NCBI RefSeq assembly: GCF_006438965.1
Contig: NZ_RCZM01000003.1
Coordinates: 310,001 to 374,000, forward strand
Direction: 5' to 3'
From: Pedococcus bigeumensis
GTDB taxonomy: Bacteria; Actinomycetota; Actinomycetes; Actinomycetales; Dermatophilaceae
DNA length: 64,000 nt
The notes below the pieces were generated by a model. That model did no database searches and was not told the DNA's origin. It saw nothing but the letters and a program-made list of their open reading frames with translations. Each line of letters starts with the position of its first letter. The stretch's first letter is position 1. The translations under genes and the position numbers were made by a program. Below, piece after piece: positions 33,361-43,031 of this stretch.

Positions 33361-34143
33361 GTGAGCACCCCACCCGTGCCCCCTGCGGACAAGGGCGCCC
33401 CCGAGCACGACCCCACCGGCATCCGCGACCTGCTCGCCTCCCTCCCGGACCCCGGACCCATGCCGGCCGACCTCGTCGCCCGGATCAACGCCTCGATCGC
33501 CGCCGAGCAGTCGGCGCGCGAGGACGCCGTCGTCGTCCCCCTGCGTCCTCGGCGCTGGGGCTGGCAGCACGTCGGGGTGGCCGCCGCTGCGGCGGCCGTC
33601 CTCGGCATCGGCCTCCCCGCCCTGCTCACCGGCACCGGTCCGGGCGACCTCCTGGCTTCCTTCGGTGGCAGCCAGTCGGCGGACAGCGCCAGTGGTGCGA
33701 GTGTCGAGAGCCGCACCGACACCAGTTCCGTCCCTGGCGCGGCTGCAGGGGAGGCACCACGCACCCCCACGACCACCGCTGGCGGCCAGCGGGTCAGGAG
33801 CTCCCCGGGTGCGGTGGCGCTGGAAGCCAGCGGCACGGCATACACGGCCGCTGCGCTCGCCACCCAGGCCGGCAGCAAGCTCACCACCGCCCAGGACGGC
33901 GCGGTGGCGGCTCCGAAGGCACGGCGAGGTGCCGCCGAGACCCCCAACGGGCTCCGTGCGTGCCTCAGCGCCATCGGCGTGGAGGCCTGGATGCCAGTCC
34001 GGGGCGACCTCGCGACCCTCGACGGGGCGCCCGCCGTGATCGCCCTCGTGAGCAGCGACACAGGGCAGACGGTGTATGCCGTGGCGCCCACCTGCGACGC
34101 CGTCCACCCGGGCGTGCTCGCGGGTCCGGTCCGCGTTCGCTGA
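33361..34143 (+). CDS. Anti-sigma-M-like membrane protein
   Basis: 260 residues from the second of two adjacent GTGs (33361), eight bases after GGAGG. N-terminal cytosolic part of about 70 residues (GIRDLLASLPDPG, RINASIAAEQ), one membrane helix (about 78-97, VGVAAAAAAVLGIGLPALL) and an external region that is Ser/Thr/Ala-rich and ends in a small domain with two Cys (LRACLSAIG, PTCDAVHPG). Layout and position match the SigM anti-sigma factor of Mycobacterium. No zinc-binding HxxxCxxC motif is seen. The Cys pair could form an external disulfide. Confidence 0.75.
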   Translation: MSTPPVPPADKGAPEHDPTGIRDLLASLPDPGPMPADLVARINASIAAEQSAREDAVVVPLRPRRWGWQHVGVAAAAAAVLGIGLPALLTGTGPGDLLASFGGSQSADSASGASVESRTDTSSVPGAAAGEAPRTPTTTAGGQRVRSSPGAVALEASGTAYTAAALATQAGSKLTTAQDGAVAAPKARRGAAETPNGLRACLSAIGVEAWMPVRGDLATLDGAPAVIALVSSDTGQTVYAVAPTCDAVHPGVLAGPVRVR

Positions 34144-34225
34144 GGCAGGGGTCGGGCCCGGCCGAACAGGCGGGCGTCCGGTCCGGGAGCTCACCCCGCG
34201 CGTCGCGGCACACCGTGCGTGGCGG

Positions 34226-34252
34226 GGAACATCGAGGCCCTACGATCAGTTG
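34226..34252 (+). promoter_or_regulatory. trxBp: SigH/SigR-type oxidative-stress promoter for trxB-trxA
   Basis: GGAAC (34226-34230), exactly 18 bases, then GTTG (34249-34252). This matches the disulfide-stress sigma consensus GGAAT/C-N18-GTT known for SigR of Streptomyces and SigH of Mycobacterium, both of which drive trxBA. Transcription would start about 55 bases before the trxB GTG at 34314. A TANNNT box (TACGAT, 34241-34246) lies inside the spacer and could serve a housekeeping promoter. Confidence 0.7.
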
Positions 34253-34313
34253 AAGACTCCGGCACCGTATGTAGCGGTGCACCGCCTTCTCGACCACAAG
34301 GGGCTGTAACCGC

Positions 34314-35333
34314 GTGACCACCACCGCACCCGCCGACATCCGCAGTCTGATCATCATCGGCTCCGGCCCGGCGGGGTACACCGCCGCCGTCTACGCGGCC
34401 CGCGCCAACCTCCAGCCGCTGCTGTTCGAAGGGGCCGTCACCGCTGGTGGCGCCCTGATGAACACCACCGAGGTGGAGAACTTCCCTGGCTTCCGCGAGG
34501 GCATCATGGGCCCGGACCTGATGGAGAACATGCGCGCCCAGGCCGAGCGGTTCGGCGCCGAGATCATCACCGACGACGTCGAGTCCGTCTCGCTCGACGG
34601 TGCGGTCAAGACGGTCGTCGACGCCGAGGGCAACAGCTACCGCGCGCACGCCGTGATCCTCGCGATGGGCTCGGCCTACCGCGAGCTCGGGCTGCCCGAC
34701 GAGAAGCGGCTGTCCGGCCACGGCGTCTCGTGGTGTGCGACCTGTGACGGGTTCTTCTTCCGCGACCAGGACATCGCCGTCGTCGGTGGTGGCGACTCCG
34801 CCGTCGAGGAGGCGACCTTCCTGACCAAGTTCGCCCGCTCGGTGACGATCGTGCACCGCCGCGGCGAGCTGCGGGCCTCCAAGATCATGGCGGAGCGCGC
34901 CTTGTCCAACGACAAGATCAAGTTCGCCTGGAACTCCGCCGTCGAGGCCATCCACGGCGACGCCAAGCTGACCGGGATCACCTTGCGTGACACCGAGACC
35001 GGCCAGACCCGCGAGCTGCCTGTCACCGGCCTGTTCGTCGCGATCGGCCACGACCCGCGCAACGAGCTGGTCAAGGGCGTCGTCGACCTCGACGACGAGG
35101 GCTACGTCCTGGTCCAGGGCCGGACCACCCTGACCAACCTGCCCGGCGTCTTCGCCTCCGGTGACCTGGTCGACCACACCTACCGCCAGGCCATCACCGC
35201 GGCCGGCTCCGGCTGCGCCGCGGCCCTGGACGCCGAGCGCTACCTCGCCGACCGTGAGCACGCCGGCCAGCCGGCACCTGACACCGCCCTCACCGAGCCC
35301 GCGCACACCGCAGAACGCGCCCTCGCCCACTGA
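34314..35333 (+). CDS. trxB: Thioredoxin-disulfide reductase
   Basis: 339 residues. FAD-binding [18 protein letters not shown] at the N-terminus, redox pair CATC ([10 protein letters not shown], near 141-144), NADPH-binding [13 protein letters not shown], and a C-terminal FAD motif [16 protein letters not shown]. It transfers electrons from NADPH to thioredoxin, encoded 97 bases downstream. The last 30 residues are an Ala/Thr/Pro-rich extension. GTG start at 34314, downstream of the SigH/SigR-type promoter. Confidence 0.96.
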   Translation: MTTTAPADIRSLIIIGSGPAGYTAAVYAARANLQPLLFEGAVTAGGALMNTTEVENFPGFREGIMGPDLMENMRAQAERFGAEIITDDVESVSLDGAVKTVVDAEGNSYRAHAVILAMGSAYRELGLPDEKRLSGHGVSWCATCDGFFFRDQDIAVVGGGDSAVEEATFLTKFARSVTIVHRRGELRASKIMAERALSNDKIKFAWNSAVEAIHGDAKLTGITLRDTETGQTRELPVTGLFVAIGHDPRNELVKGVVDLDDEGYVLVQGRTTLTNLPGVFASGDLVDHTYRQAITAAGSGCAAALDAERYLADREHAGQPAPDTALTEPAHTAERALAH

Positions 35334-35430
35334 CCCCCTGTCGGACCCTGCTGGGATCGTGGCATCCACACCCGGCGCACGGCAGACGCAGTTCCCCAAC
35401 CACCGCAGCACCACCGAAAGGAGCCCCCGA

Positions 35431-35757
35431 GTGGGAGCCATCAAGGACACCACGGACGCCACCTTTGAGGTCGACGTCCTCCAGAACGACAAGCCCGTCC
35501 TGGTGGACTTCTGGGCGCCCTGGTGCGGCCCGTGCCGCGCCGTCGCCCCGATCCTCGAGGAGCTCGCTGTCGCGCACGCCGGCAAGATCGAGATCGTCAA
35601 GCTCAACACCGACGAGAACCTCGCCGTGAGCAGCCGCTACGGGATCACCGGCATTCCAACCCTCAACGTCTACGTCGGCGGCGAGGTCGTGAAGACCCTC
35701 GTGGGTGCGATGCCCAAGCCCAAGCTGGTGCGCGAGCTCGCCGACTACCTCGGCTGA
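35431..35757 (+). CDS. trxA: Thioredoxin
   Basis: 108 residues from GTG 35431 behind AAAGGAG; a longer in-frame reading overlaps trxB and is not supported. The active site WCGPC lies in FWAPWCGPCRAVAPIL, and the cis-Pro in GITGIPTLNVY. It reduces protein disulfides in the cytosol, is recharged by TrxB, and shares its promoter. A 16-bp hairpin follows the stop codon. Confidence 0.96.
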   Translation: MGAIKDTTDATFEVDVLQNDKPVLVDFWAPWCGPCRAVAPILEELAVAHAGKIEIVKLNTDENLAVSSRYGITGIPTLNVYVGGEVVKTLVGAMPKPKLVRELADYLG

Positions 35758-35772
35758 GCAACGTCGTGACCG

Positions 35773-35810
35773 GATGCCGGCCGTGCCCGACCATGGGCAC
35801 GGCCGGCATC
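35773..35810 (+). terminator. 16-bp perfect hairpin after trxA
   Basis: GATGCCGGCCGTGCCC (35773-35788), a 6-base loop and its exact complement (35795-35810), 15 bases after the trxA stop. It is followed by GGTGTTTACC rather than a long U-tract, as is usual for actinobacterial terminators. The trxBA transcript most likely ends here. Confidence 0.75.
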
Positions 35811-35857
35811 GGTGTTTACCGGACGGGCGTCGCTGTCGGCCACGCTGTGCAGTCCGG

Positions 35858-35887
35858 TTGGTCTGCGGCCGGGTTCTGACTTAGGCT
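35858..35887 (+). promoter_or_regulatory. Candidate cwlM promoter
   Basis: TTGGTC (35858-35863), 18 bases, TAGGCT (35882-35887). It lies in the 281-base trxA-cwlM spacer after the trxA terminator and would give a leader of about 145 bases. The rest of the spacer shows no gene. Confidence 0.45.
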
Positions 35888-36038
35888 CAGGCGGCGGCAG
35901 CGATGCTCCCTGACCCCGTGACAAGCCGCTGACCTGCACAAACGCCAGATTTCGCCGGTTCTCAGAGCCGACCAACAGTCCCCCGAACGACCCGTCCACA
36001 ACCCGTCCACACCCCGTCGAAGCAGCTGAGGAGGCCGA

Positions 36039-37247
36039 GTGTCCGACAGCAAGAGCGGCCTGCTGGGCCTCGGCAGCCACGGCCCGGAGGTGGCGGACGT
36101 GCGCGCGAGACTGGCGGCACTCCCCCTCGACCAGCTCCCGGAGCCTCCCCACCTGGGCGCCCCGAACGGCGACGACGACGGCGCCGTCCCGGACGGTTTC
36201 GACCCGGCGCGCTTCGACGCCTCCCTGGAGCGGGCGGTGCGGGCGTTCCAGCAGCACAAGGGCCTGATCGTCGACGGTGTCGTCGGCGTCGAGACGTTCA
36301 CCGCGATCGACGGGGCTCGCTGGGCCCTGGGCGACCGGATCCTGATGCACACACCTGGCCACCTGCTGCGTGGCGAGGACGTCGTTACCCTCCAGGAGCG
36401 GCTCAACACCCTCGGCTTTGCCGCCGGCCGGGTCGACGGACGGTTCGGTCCCGAGACCGAGCGGGCGGTGCGCAGCTTCCAGCGCGCCTACGGCCTGTCC
36501 GGCGACGGGTCGGTCGGTCCCGACACGCTGCGGGCCTTCAAGGACCTGCGTCGATCGGTGTCTGGCGGGTCGGCCAACGTGCTGCGCGAGCGTGAACTGG
36601 TCCGTCGCTCGGGGCACAGCCTCACCGGGCGCACCGTCGTGCTCGACCCGGGCCACGGGGGCAGCAACACCGGCGCCGTGGCGCACGGGTTGGTCGAGTC
36701 CGAGCTGGTCATGGACCTCGCCCGACGGATCGAGGGCCGGCTGACCGTCATCGGCGTCTCGGTCGTCTTCACGCGCACCGAGCACACCTGCCCCAGCGAG
36801 GACGAGCGGGCTGCCCTGGCCAACGACGCCGGCGCCGACCTCGTCCTCTCGTTGCACTGCGACTCCCACGACGCCGCCGAGGCAAGCGGAGTCGCCACCT
36901 TCTTCTTCGGGCGCGACCGCAAGACCTCGTGGTCAGCCGTCGGCGAACACCTCGCCGACCTCGTGCTGCGTGAGGTCGTCGCGCGCACCGGTCTGGAGAA
37001 CTGCCGCTCGCACGGTCGCTCCTGGGCCCTCCTGCAGCAGACCCGGATGCCGGCCGTACGCATCGAGGCGGGCTACCTGTCGCACCCCACCGACGCGGCC
37101 CGACTGGCCGACCCGGCGTTCCGCGACACCCTCGCCGAGGCCGTGCTGGTCAGCCTCCAGCGGCTCTACCTGGGCGACGACGACACGGCCACGACCGGTG
37201 TCCTGCGGCTCGGCGACCTGCGCGCCTACCTCGCCGCGCACAGCTGA
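36039..37247 (+). CDS. cwlM: N-acetylmuramoyl-L-alanine amidase-family protein CwlM
   Basis: 402 residues. Two peptidoglycan-binding domains (about 8-90 and 105-170, with GLIVDGVVGVETF and GFAAGRVDGRFGPETE) precede an Amidase_3 domain (about 200-370). The zinc ligands are present: His in DPGHGGS, Glu in HGLVESEL, His in LSLHCDSH; the catalytic Glu is in RIEAGYLSHP. There is no signal peptide, so it is cytosolic, as in Mycobacterium, where CwlM is phosphorylated by PknB and activates MurA rather than cutting the wall. Position between trxA and parB is the conserved one. GTG start with GAGGAGG upstream. Confidence 0.9.
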   Translation: MSDSKSGLLGLGSHGPEVADVRARLAALPLDQLPEPPHLGAPNGDDDGAVPDGFDPARFDASLERAVRAFQQHKGLIVDGVVGVETFTAIDGARWALGDRILMHTPGHLLRGEDVVTLQERLNTLGFAAGRVDGRFGPETERAVRSFQRAYGLSGDGSVGPDTLRAFKDLRRSVSGGSANVLRERELVRRSGHSLTGRTVVLDPGHGGSNTGAVAHGLVESELVMDLARRIEGRLTVIGVSVVFTRTEHTCPSEDERAALANDAGADLVLSLHCDSHDAAEASGVATFFFGRDRKTSWSAVGEHLADLVLREVVARTGLENCRSHGRSWALLQQTRMPAVRIEAGYLSHPTDAARLADPAFRDTLAEAVLVSLQRLYLGDDDTATTGVLRLGDLRAYLAAHS

Positions 37248-37305
37248 CCGGCCGACGCGAATCCTCCACTGTCACAAGGGAATTCGCCCCGGTCACCCGT
37301 GTCTC

Positions 37306-37363
37306 CTTCACCTAACCTTTGCTAGCAGACGTTGGGTGAAGACGGACAGGGTGCAACCTGTCC
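37306..37363. terminator. Two adjacent hairpins between convergent cwlM and parB
   Basis: CTTCACCTAAC (37306-37316) pairs with GTTGGGTGAAG (37331-37341) with one G-U pair; directly after, GGACAGG (37344-37350) pairs with CCTGTCC (37357-37363) around a 6-base loop. Placed between two genes that converge, they probably stop transcription from both sides. No U-tract is obvious. Confidence 0.5.
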
Positions 37364-37399
37364 TCAGTCAAGCAACCTGTGCGGAGTCGCCTGTTGAAC

Positions 37400-38575
37400 T
37401 CAGGTGCGGCGGTCGAGGCCGAGCATGTCGACGATCCGGTTGAGGTCCTCGACCGAGGCGAACTCGACCGTGAGCTTGCCCTTGCGCTGACCCAGCGCGA
37501 TGTTGACCCGGGTGTCGAACCGGTCCGACAACCGTGCGGCCAGGTCGTCGAGCTGGGGGTGCCGGTTGCCGGCGCGCGGACGGCGGGGCTTGGCGACGTC
37601 GTCCGGACCGCCAACCGCGACGATCTCCTCGACGTTGCGGACGCTGAGACCCTCGGCCACGATCCGCTGGGCGACCCGCTCCATGGCAGCACCGTCCGGC
37701 AGGGACAGGAGGGCGCGCGCGTGACCGGCCGAGAGCACCCCGGCGGCCACCCGCCGCGCGACGAGCGGCGGCAGCTTCAGCAGCCGCAGCGTGTTGGAGA
37801 TCTGCGGCCGCGAGCGGCCGATCCGGGCCGCGAGCTCGTCGTGGGTGCAGCCGAAGTCCTCGAGCAGCTGCTGGTATGCCGCGGCCTCCTCGAGCGCGTT
37901 CAGCTCGCTGCGGTGCAGGTTCTCCAGGAGGGCGTCGCGCAGGAGGTCGTCGTCGTCGGTCTCCTTGACGATGGCCGGGACGGTGGCCTTCCCGGCCTCC
38001 TGGGAGGCGCGCCACCGGCGCTCCCCCATGATCAGCTCGTAGAGCACGCCTTCGGGGGCGTTGCCGAGCTGGTCAGGGCCCTGACCTGCAGGAATGGGGC
38101 GAATGACGATCGGCTGGAGCACGCCGATCTCGCTGATGGAGTGCACCAGCTCGGCCATGTCGTCCTCGTCGAACACCGAACGGGGCTGGCGGGGGTTGGG
38201 TCGGATCTGCTCGACGGGGATCTCGCCGTAGGAGACCCCGGGCACCGGCGCCAGGCCGTGCGGGTTGTCCGTCGACGTCGAGGCCGCTGAGCTGTTCTGG
38301 CCACTCTGGGCGTCGCCTGCTCTCCCGGCTTCGCCCTCCGTGCTGGTCGCCGAGACGTCCTCGCGACGGTCGGTCTCCTCGATCGTGGCCGTCGCGGTGC
38401 CGCCACCGGCGTCTCCGGCGTTGTCGCGCTCGGCCGGCGACGCACCGGCATACGCGGTCGCACCGGGGCGCTGGTCCGGGAAGAAGACGTCCACGGGGCG
38501 GCCGTTGGGGGAGGTCGGGGCGTTGGGGATCAGGGCTCCCAGTCCTCGGCCGAGGGCGCGACGCTTCTCGCTCAT
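37400..38575 (-). CDS. parB: Chromosome-partitioning protein ParB
   Basis: 391 residues. It starts [17 protein letters not shown] (typical ParA-interacting tail), then a long Ala/Ser/Thr-rich linker (about 25-125), the CTP-binding ParB/Srx fold ([25 protein letters not shown], then [12 protein letters not shown]), a helix-turn-helix region ([25 protein letters not shown]) and the C-terminal dimer domain. It binds the parS sites at 39541-40863 and spreads as a CTP clamp to organise the origin. It lies 11 bases downstream of parA. Confidence 0.96.
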   Translation of the reverse strand: MSEKRRALGRGLGALIPNAPTSPNGRPVDVFFPDQRPGATAYAGASPAERDNAGDAGGGTATATIEETDRREDVSATSTEGEAGRAGDAQSGQNSSAASTSTDNPHGLAPVPGVSYGEIPVEQIRPNPRQPRSVFDEDDMAELVHSISEIGVLQPIVIRPIPAGQGPDQLGNAPEGVLYELIMGERRWRASQEAGKATVPAIVKETDDDDLLRDALLENLHRSELNALEEAAAYQQLLEDFGCTHDELAARIGRSRPQISNTLRLLKLPPLVARRVAAGVLSAGHARALLSLPDGAAMERVAQRIVAEGLSVRNVEEIVAVGGPDDVAKPRRPRAGNRHPQLDDLAARLSDRFDTRVNIALGQRKGKLTVEFASVEDLNRIVDMLGLDRRT

Positions 38576-38586
38576 GGTGTCTTCTC

Positions 38587-39975
38587 TCAGTTCTGCGTGG
38601 ACGCGGTCGGGTGGACGGCGGTGGCGGCGCCACGGTCGGCAAGCTCGGCTGCGGCCCCGAGGTAGGAGAGGGCGCCGCTGGAGTTGGGGTCGTAGGTCAT
38701 CACGGTCTGGCCGTGGCTGGGCGCCTCGGAGATCCGGACCGAGCGCGGGACGGTGTTGCGCAGCACCTGCTCCGGGAAGTGGTTGCGCACCTCGTCGGCG
38801 ACCTGGGCGGACAACCGGGTCCGACCGTCATACATGGTCAGCAGGATGGTCGACACGTGCAACGTCGGGTTCAGGTGGTTGCGGATCAGCTCGATGTTCT
38901 TGAGCAGCTGCGACAGGCCCTCCAGCGCGTAGTACTCGCACTGGATGGGGATGAAGACCTCCTGCGCCGCGACAAAGGCATTCACCGTCAGCAGGCCCAG
39001 GCTCGGCGGGCAGTCGATCAGGATGTAGTCGGGCACCGGCTGGTCGCTGGTGGGTGCCTGCTCGAGGTAGGCCGCGATGGCCTTCTGGAGGCGGGTCTCG
39101 CGGGCGACCAGTGAGACCAGCTCGATCTCGGCGCCGGCCAGGTCGATGGTGGCGGGGGCACACCACAGTCCGGGGATGTCCGGGCACTCCGCGACGACAT
39201 CCGCCATGGGGGTGCTTTCGACGAGCACGTCGTAGATGCTCAGCACCTCGGCGTGGTGGTCGATGCCGAGGGCGGTGCTGGCGTTGCCCTGGGGGTCGAT
39301 GTCGATGACCAGCACGGTCAGCCCAGCCTGGGCGAGGGCGGCCGCCACGTTGACGGTGGTCGTGGTCTTGCCGACGCCGCCCTTCTGGTTGGCCACCGTG
39401 AGGACGCGGGTCGCGAGCGGCTTCGGGAAGACCCGGCCAGTGAGGGCGATCCGCTTGCGTGCGTCGGCCGCGACCGCTTGAGCCAGGGGGGTGTCCCGGT
39501 CGGCGATCGGTAACGAGGAGGCCAGCTCGGCCCGCTCGTCGGTTTCACGTGAAACAACAGCTGCCAGCGCATCCTCCGCCGCGGCAGCCGTCCCCAGCTG
39601 GGTGTCGCTCGCGGCGGCCTCGGACGGGGCTTCCATGGGTGTGATCTCAGCCTCCGACGACTGGGTTGTTTCACGTGAAACGGTGGTGGCGGATTCGGTC
39701 ACGACGATGTGGCTGCCGTCCGGCACGACGACGTCATCATCGGCCCGGTCGGTGACCACTGCCGCGTCGGTGACCACAGTCGCGTCATTGACCTCGACGG
39801 CCTCGGGGACCGGCTTCTCTTCGGTGACGGGCCTCGTCGCGGGCTCTGTTTCACGTGAAACAGACACGTCCTGCGCTGCCCCGTCAGGCCCGGGCCACCC
39901 GAGCGCGCTGCTGGCACGTCCCTGGCGTTCTGGCCATCCGAGTCCTCTGGTCACTTGCAGCGTTGCTGAGCTCAC
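38587..39975 (-). CDS. parA: Chromosome-partitioning ATPase ParA with parS-containing N-terminal extension
   Basis: 462 residues from GTG 39975 (GAGGTGA just upstream); a TTG at 40008 would add 11. The ATPase begins near residue 197: [16 protein letters not shown] (deviant Walker A), [12 protein letters not shown], and [13 protein letters not shown]. It moves ParB-parS complexes. The first 190 residues are an acidic, low-complexity extension absent from most ParA proteins. Three parS sites lie inside it, all in the same frame, and each is read as V-S-R-E-T. A later true start cannot be excluded, but the frame stays open with coding-like third positions throughout. Confidence 0.92.
   Translation of the reverse strand: MSSATLQVTRGLGWPERQGRASSALGWPGPDGAAQDVSVSRETEPATRPVTEEKPVPEAVEVNDATVVTDAAVVTDRADDDVVVPDGSHIVVTESATTVSRETTQSSEAEITPMEAPSEAAASDTQLGTAAAAEDALAAVVSRETDERAELASSLPIADRDTPLAQAVAADARKRIALTGRVFPKPLATRVLTVANQKGGVGKTTTTVNVAAALAQAGLTVLVIDIDPQGNASTALGIDHHAEVLSIYDVLVESTPMADVVAECPDIPGLWCAPATIDLAGAEIELVSLVARETRLQKAIAAYLEQAPTSDQPVPDYILIDCPPSLGLLTVNAFVAAQEVFIPIQCEYYALEGLSQLLKNIELIRNHLNPTLHVSTILLTMYDGRTRLSAQVADEVRNHFPEQVLRNTVPRSVRISEAPSHGQTVMTYDPNSSGALSYLGAAAELADRGAATAVHPTASTQN
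39541..39556. other. parS: parS site (1 mismatch)
   Basis: GGTTTCACGTGAAACA differs from the consensus TGTTTCACGTGAAACA at the first base. It lies within the parA reading frame. ParB binding nucleates here. Confidence 0.88.
39667..39682. other. parS: parS site (1 mismatch)
   Basis: TGTTTCACGTGAAACG, last base off consensus. It is 126 bases (42 codons) from the previous site and in the same frame of parA. Confidence 0.88.
39847..39862. other. parS: parS site (perfect)
   Basis: TGTTTCACGTGAAACA, a perfect match. It is 180 bases (60 codons) from the previous site, again in frame within parA. Confidence 0.95.
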
Positions 39976-40064
39976 GCAGTCACCTCGTTGGCCATGGACA
40001 TCATCCAACCCTACGTCGCGCCGGTGTCACAACGCGGGAGGCGGCGCCCCGTCACGACGGGTCG

Positions 40065-40841
40065 TCAGGACCGGTTCTTGGCCCGTCGCTTCGCCGCTCG
40101 AGACAGCGGACGGGCTCCCACCGTGAGCTGCAGCGTCGTGGTAGCCACGGGGAGCAGCTCGGCACCGTACGTCACGACGCGCGAGGCGGTCATGCCGAGC
40201 TTGCGTAGCACCTTCTCCTCGGCCGCCAGCTCCTCAGCCGCGGAACCGCCCTTGAGCGCCACGAGCGTGCCGCCGTCCGCAAGGAGAGGGAAGGTCCAGC
40301 GAGCGAGCTTGTCGATCCGGGCCACCGCACGGGCCGTGGCAAAGGGCGCAGACAGCACCCCGTCGAACTCTTCCGCTCGCCCGCGGTGGACGGTGCAGTT
40401 GTCCAGACCCAGCTCGTCGATGGTGGCCGAGAGCCAGGTGGTCCGTCGGAGCATGGGCTCGACGAGGTGCAGCTGCAGATCGGGTCGAGCGATCGCCATG
40501 GCGAGCCCGGGCAGCCCGGCACCGGAGCCCACGTCCACCACCGTTGCCCCGGCGGGGAAGGCCTCGTGCGCGACAGCGCAGTTGAGGATGTGCCGGTCCC
40601 AGAGGATCGGCACCTCGCGGGGACCGATCAACCCGTGCGACACCCCCGTGTCAGCCAGGATCGCGGCGAACCGCTCGGCCAGCTCGAGGCGGGGGCCGAA
40701 GACCGCCGCCGCTGTCGACGGGGCCACGGGCGCGACGGCCGGACCGTCCGTGCCGTCGGCTGACCCCCCGGACGCCACGACGGGCGCGGTTCCGGTCTCC
40801 CCGGTCCCGCGCCCGTCGTCGCTGGGCTCAATGCCCGTCAT
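40065..40841 (-). CDS. rsmG: 16S rRNA (guanine(527)-N7)-methyltransferase RsmG
   Basis: 258 residues from the ATG at 40841, which gives MTGIEPS, like the MSPIEPA start of the mycobacterial homologue. A GTG at 40922 would add 27 residues across a parS site. A Gly/Ala/Ser insert (about 10-35) is followed by [35 protein letters not shown] and the SAM-binding [22 protein letters not shown]. It methylates the 530 loop of 16S rRNA; loss gives low-level streptomycin resistance in other bacteria. Conserved place between khpB and parA. No ribosome-binding site is obvious at either start. Confidence 0.93.
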   Translation of the reverse strand: MTGIEPSDDGRGTGETGTAPVVASGGSADGTDGPAVAPVAPSTAAAVFGPRLELAERFAAILADTGVSHGLIGPREVPILWDRHILNCAVAHEAFPAGATVVDVGSGAGLPGLAMAIARPDLQLHLVEPMLRRTTWLSATIDELGLDNCTVHRGRAEEFDGVLSAPFATARAVARIDKLARWTFPLLADGGTLVALKGGSAAEELAAEEKVLRKLGMTASRVVTYGAELLPVATTTLQLTVGARPLSRAAKRRAKNRS

Positions 40842-40847
40842 GCGCGT

Positions 40848-40863
40848 TGTTTCACGTGAAACA
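40848..40863. other. parS: parS site (perfect)
   Basis: TGTTTCACGTGAAACA in the khpB-rsmG spacer, seven bases before the rsmG ATG. It is perfect and the nearest of the four sites to oriC (about 5 kb). Confidence 0.95.
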
Positions 40864-40881
40864 GCGCCATCATGAACTCGA

Positions 40882-41586
40882 TCATGCGGGCAGGACGACG
40901 ACGAACCGCTTGGGCTCGACACCGTCTGACTCGGACGAGAGACCGGCAGCCAGCACCTCGTCGTGGACGACCTTGCGCTCGAACGCCGTCATCGGGTCGA
41001 GCGCGGCCTTCTCGCCCGTTGCCTTGACCTGCTCGATCACGAGGTGGGCCACCTCGACCAGCGTCGACCGACGCTCGGCCCGGTGGCCAGCCACGTCGAG
41101 CATCAGGCGGCTGCGCTCACCGGTCGCCGACTGCACGGCGAGCCTGGTCAGCTCCTGCAGGGCCTCGAGCACCTTGCCGTCCTGGCCGACCAGGCGGCGC
41201 GGGACCCGGCCCTCGTCGGAGTCGACGATGGAGACCGCCGCACGGTCACCGTCCACATCGACGTCGATGTCGCCATCGAGGTCGGCGATGTCGAGCAGTG
41301 TCTCGAGGAAGTCCGCGGCCACCTCACCTTCGCGCTCGAGGTCGGCCACCTTGGCCGCCGGGCGGCGGCGGGGCGCGCCGGCAGCGTCGGTGCCCTCGGC
41401 GTCGTCATCCGCGTCATCCGCGTCGTCGACGGAGCCCCCGGCGTCCAGGGCGACGTCAGCCTCAGCGTGCGGAGCCTCGTCAGCGGCGACGGCTGTATCA
41501 GTCGTGGCTGCGTCGCTGGACTCGTCAGTGGAACCGTCAGCGGCCTCGGTGATGTCGTCCACGACAGTGTTGTTCTGCTCGGTCAT
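40882..41586 (-). CDS. khpB: Jag/KhpB family RNA-binding protein (KH and R3H domains)
   Basis: 234 residues from ATG 41586 with GAGAG eight bases upstream; a 97-residue longer reading overlaps yidC and is rejected. The first 75 residues are an acidic Asp/Ala-rich tail, followed by a KH domain ([19 protein letters not shown]; usual GXXG is GQDG) and the R3H domain ([18 protein letters not shown], then [15 protein letters not shown]). It binds RNA together with KhpA and affects cell division in other bacteria. It follows yidC by 11 bases, the universal order. Confidence 0.93.
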   Translation of the reverse strand: MTEQNNTVVDDITEAADGSTDESSDAATTDTAVAADEAPHAEADVALDAGGSVDDADDADDDAEGTDAAGAPRRRPAAKVADLEREGEVAADFLETLLDIADLDGDIDVDVDGDRAAVSIVDSDEGRVPRRLVGQDGKVLEALQELTRLAVQSATGERSRLMLDVAGHRAERRSTLVEVAHLVIEQVKATGEKAALDPMTAFERKVVHDEVLAAGLSSESDGVEPKRFVVVLPA

Positions 41587-41597
41587 GGTGGTCACTC

Positions 41598-42620
41598 TCA
41601 GTTGTCGGTCTGGGGCTTGGGTTCTTGGGGGGAGCCGGACGCCGGCTTCTTGGCCGGTGTGCCGGCCGGGCCCTTCTTCTTTTTGTTCCGCGACGGCTGC
41701 ACGCGCTGGCCGCTCGGCTTGGGAGCCTCGGCGTCGTCTGCCTTGTCCAGGCCCTTGACCGTGAACTCCTCCACGGCCTTGCCCTTCTTGCGACGGCGCT
41801 CCTGCATGGCCTTCTCGGCCAGCGACCCCGGCGCAGGCATGTTGCGGATCACGTAGAACTGTTGGCACATCGACCACACGTTGGTCGTCAGCCAGTAGAG
41901 GAGCACACCGATCGGGAAGTTCACACCGGAGATGGCGAAGAAGATCGGCATCAGGTAGAGCAGCATCTTCTGCTGCTTGGCGAACGGGTTGTCCAGCGCG
42001 GAGGCCGGCATGTTCTTCATCATCAGCTGGCGCTGGGTGGTGAACGTGCTGGCTGACATGAGCACGATCAGCAGGACCGTGACGATCTGGACGGTCACAC
42101 TGTTGGCACCGATGAACTTGTCGGACAGCTGCGCACCGAAGAAGGTGGACGACTCAGCCTCACCGGCCAGCTTTGCCGAGATCGGGCCGATCGGGTCGGT
42201 CGTGCCGTCAGCGATCTTCTTGAGGCCGTTGAGCACCCGGAACAGTCCGAAGAAGAACGGGGACTGCAGCAGGATCGGCAGGCACGAGCTGAACGGGTTG
42301 GTCCCGGTCCGCTTGTAGAGGTCCATCGTCTCCTGCGTCATGGCCTGACGGGAGTCGGGGTCCTTCTTGTCCTTGTACTTGGCTTGGATCTTCTGCATCT
42401 CGGGCTGGATGAGCTGCATCCGCCGCGAGGCGTGGATCTGCCTGACGAACAGTGGGATCATCGCGGCCCGCATCACCACCACGAGTCCGACGATGGACAG
42501 CGTCCACGCCACCCCGGAGTCGGAGGGGATGCCAAGGACGTTGGTGAACACCCAGTGCCAGCTGTACAGGATCCACGAGACGATCCACTCGAACGGGTAG
42601 ACCAGGTTACTGAAACTCAT
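41598..42620 (-). CDS. yidC: Membrane protein insertase YidC
   Basis: 340 residues. Five membrane helices with the OxaA/YidC core: VVVMRAAMIPLFVRQI carrying the hydrophilic-groove Arg, QTMDLYKRTGTNPF, SPFFFGLFRVLNGL, and the last helix pair around 230-260. The final 70 residues are Lys/Arg-rich (RRRKKGKAVEEF, NKKKKGP), a ribosome-binding tail typical of Actinomycetota. It inserts membrane proteins with or without Sec. ATG at 42620; followed by khpB. Confidence 0.96.
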   Translation of the reverse strand: MSFSNLVYPFEWIVSWILYSWHWVFTNVLGIPSDSGVAWTLSIVGLVVVMRAAMIPLFVRQIHASRRMQLIQPEMQKIQAKYKDKKDPDSRQAMTQETMDLYKRTGTNPFSSCLPILLQSPFFFGLFRVLNGLKKIADGTTDPIGPISAKLAGEAESSTFFGAQLSDKFIGANSVTVQIVTVLLIVLMSASTFTTQRQLMMKNMPASALDNPFAKQQKMLLYLMPIFFAISGVNFPIGVLLYWLTTNVWSMCQQFYVIRNMPAPGSLAEKAMQERRRKKGKAVEEFTVKGLDKADDAEAPKPSGQRVQPSRNKKKKGPAGTPAKKPASGSPQEPKPQTDN

Positions 42621-42722
42621 GTCGTCCTCAATCTGGTGGTGATCGGTCGCGGTGACCGTTCACCGGTGGTTCCGGCCGCGCAGTGGGTATGCCGCGTGGC
42701 CGGCAGGTCTGGTGCCCTGCCG

Positions 42723-43031
42723 CTAGGCGGCGTGGGTGGGTGGTGCGGGGGTCTGGCTCGCCGGGTCCGCGGAGGCGTGCTCTGCGGTGACCGGGTCCTT
42801 GGCTGGAACGTGGTCGACCCCGCCGGCGGCCCAGGGGTGGCACCTAGCCAACCGCTTGAGCGCCAGCCAGGTTCCCTTGACCGGCCCGAACCGCCGGATG
42901 GCGACCAGGGCATAGGTCGAGCAGGAGGGGTAGTAACGGCAGGTCGGGGGCGTCAGCGGCGAGATGAAGCGCTGGTAGAACAGCAGCAGCCCGATGAGGG
43001 GCGCCGCCACGACCCGTTTCACCAGCCTCAT
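42723..43031 (-). CDS. yidD: Membrane protein insertion efficiency factor YidD
   Basis: 102 residues. An amphipathic N-terminal helix ([19 protein letters not shown]) is followed by the family signature [19 protein letters not shown] and LARCHPW. It assists YidC. A 35-residue Ala/Pro/Thr tail extends beyond the usual end. ATG at 43031 overlaps the rnpA stop by four bases. The 102-base spacer to yidC contains a GTATGCCG copy at 42687. Confidence 0.93.
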   Translation of the reverse strand: MRLVKRVVAAPLIGLLLFYQRFISPLTPPTCRYYPSCSTYALVAIRRFGPVKGTWLALKRLARCHPWAAGGVDHVPAKDPVTAEHASADPASQTPAPPTHAA

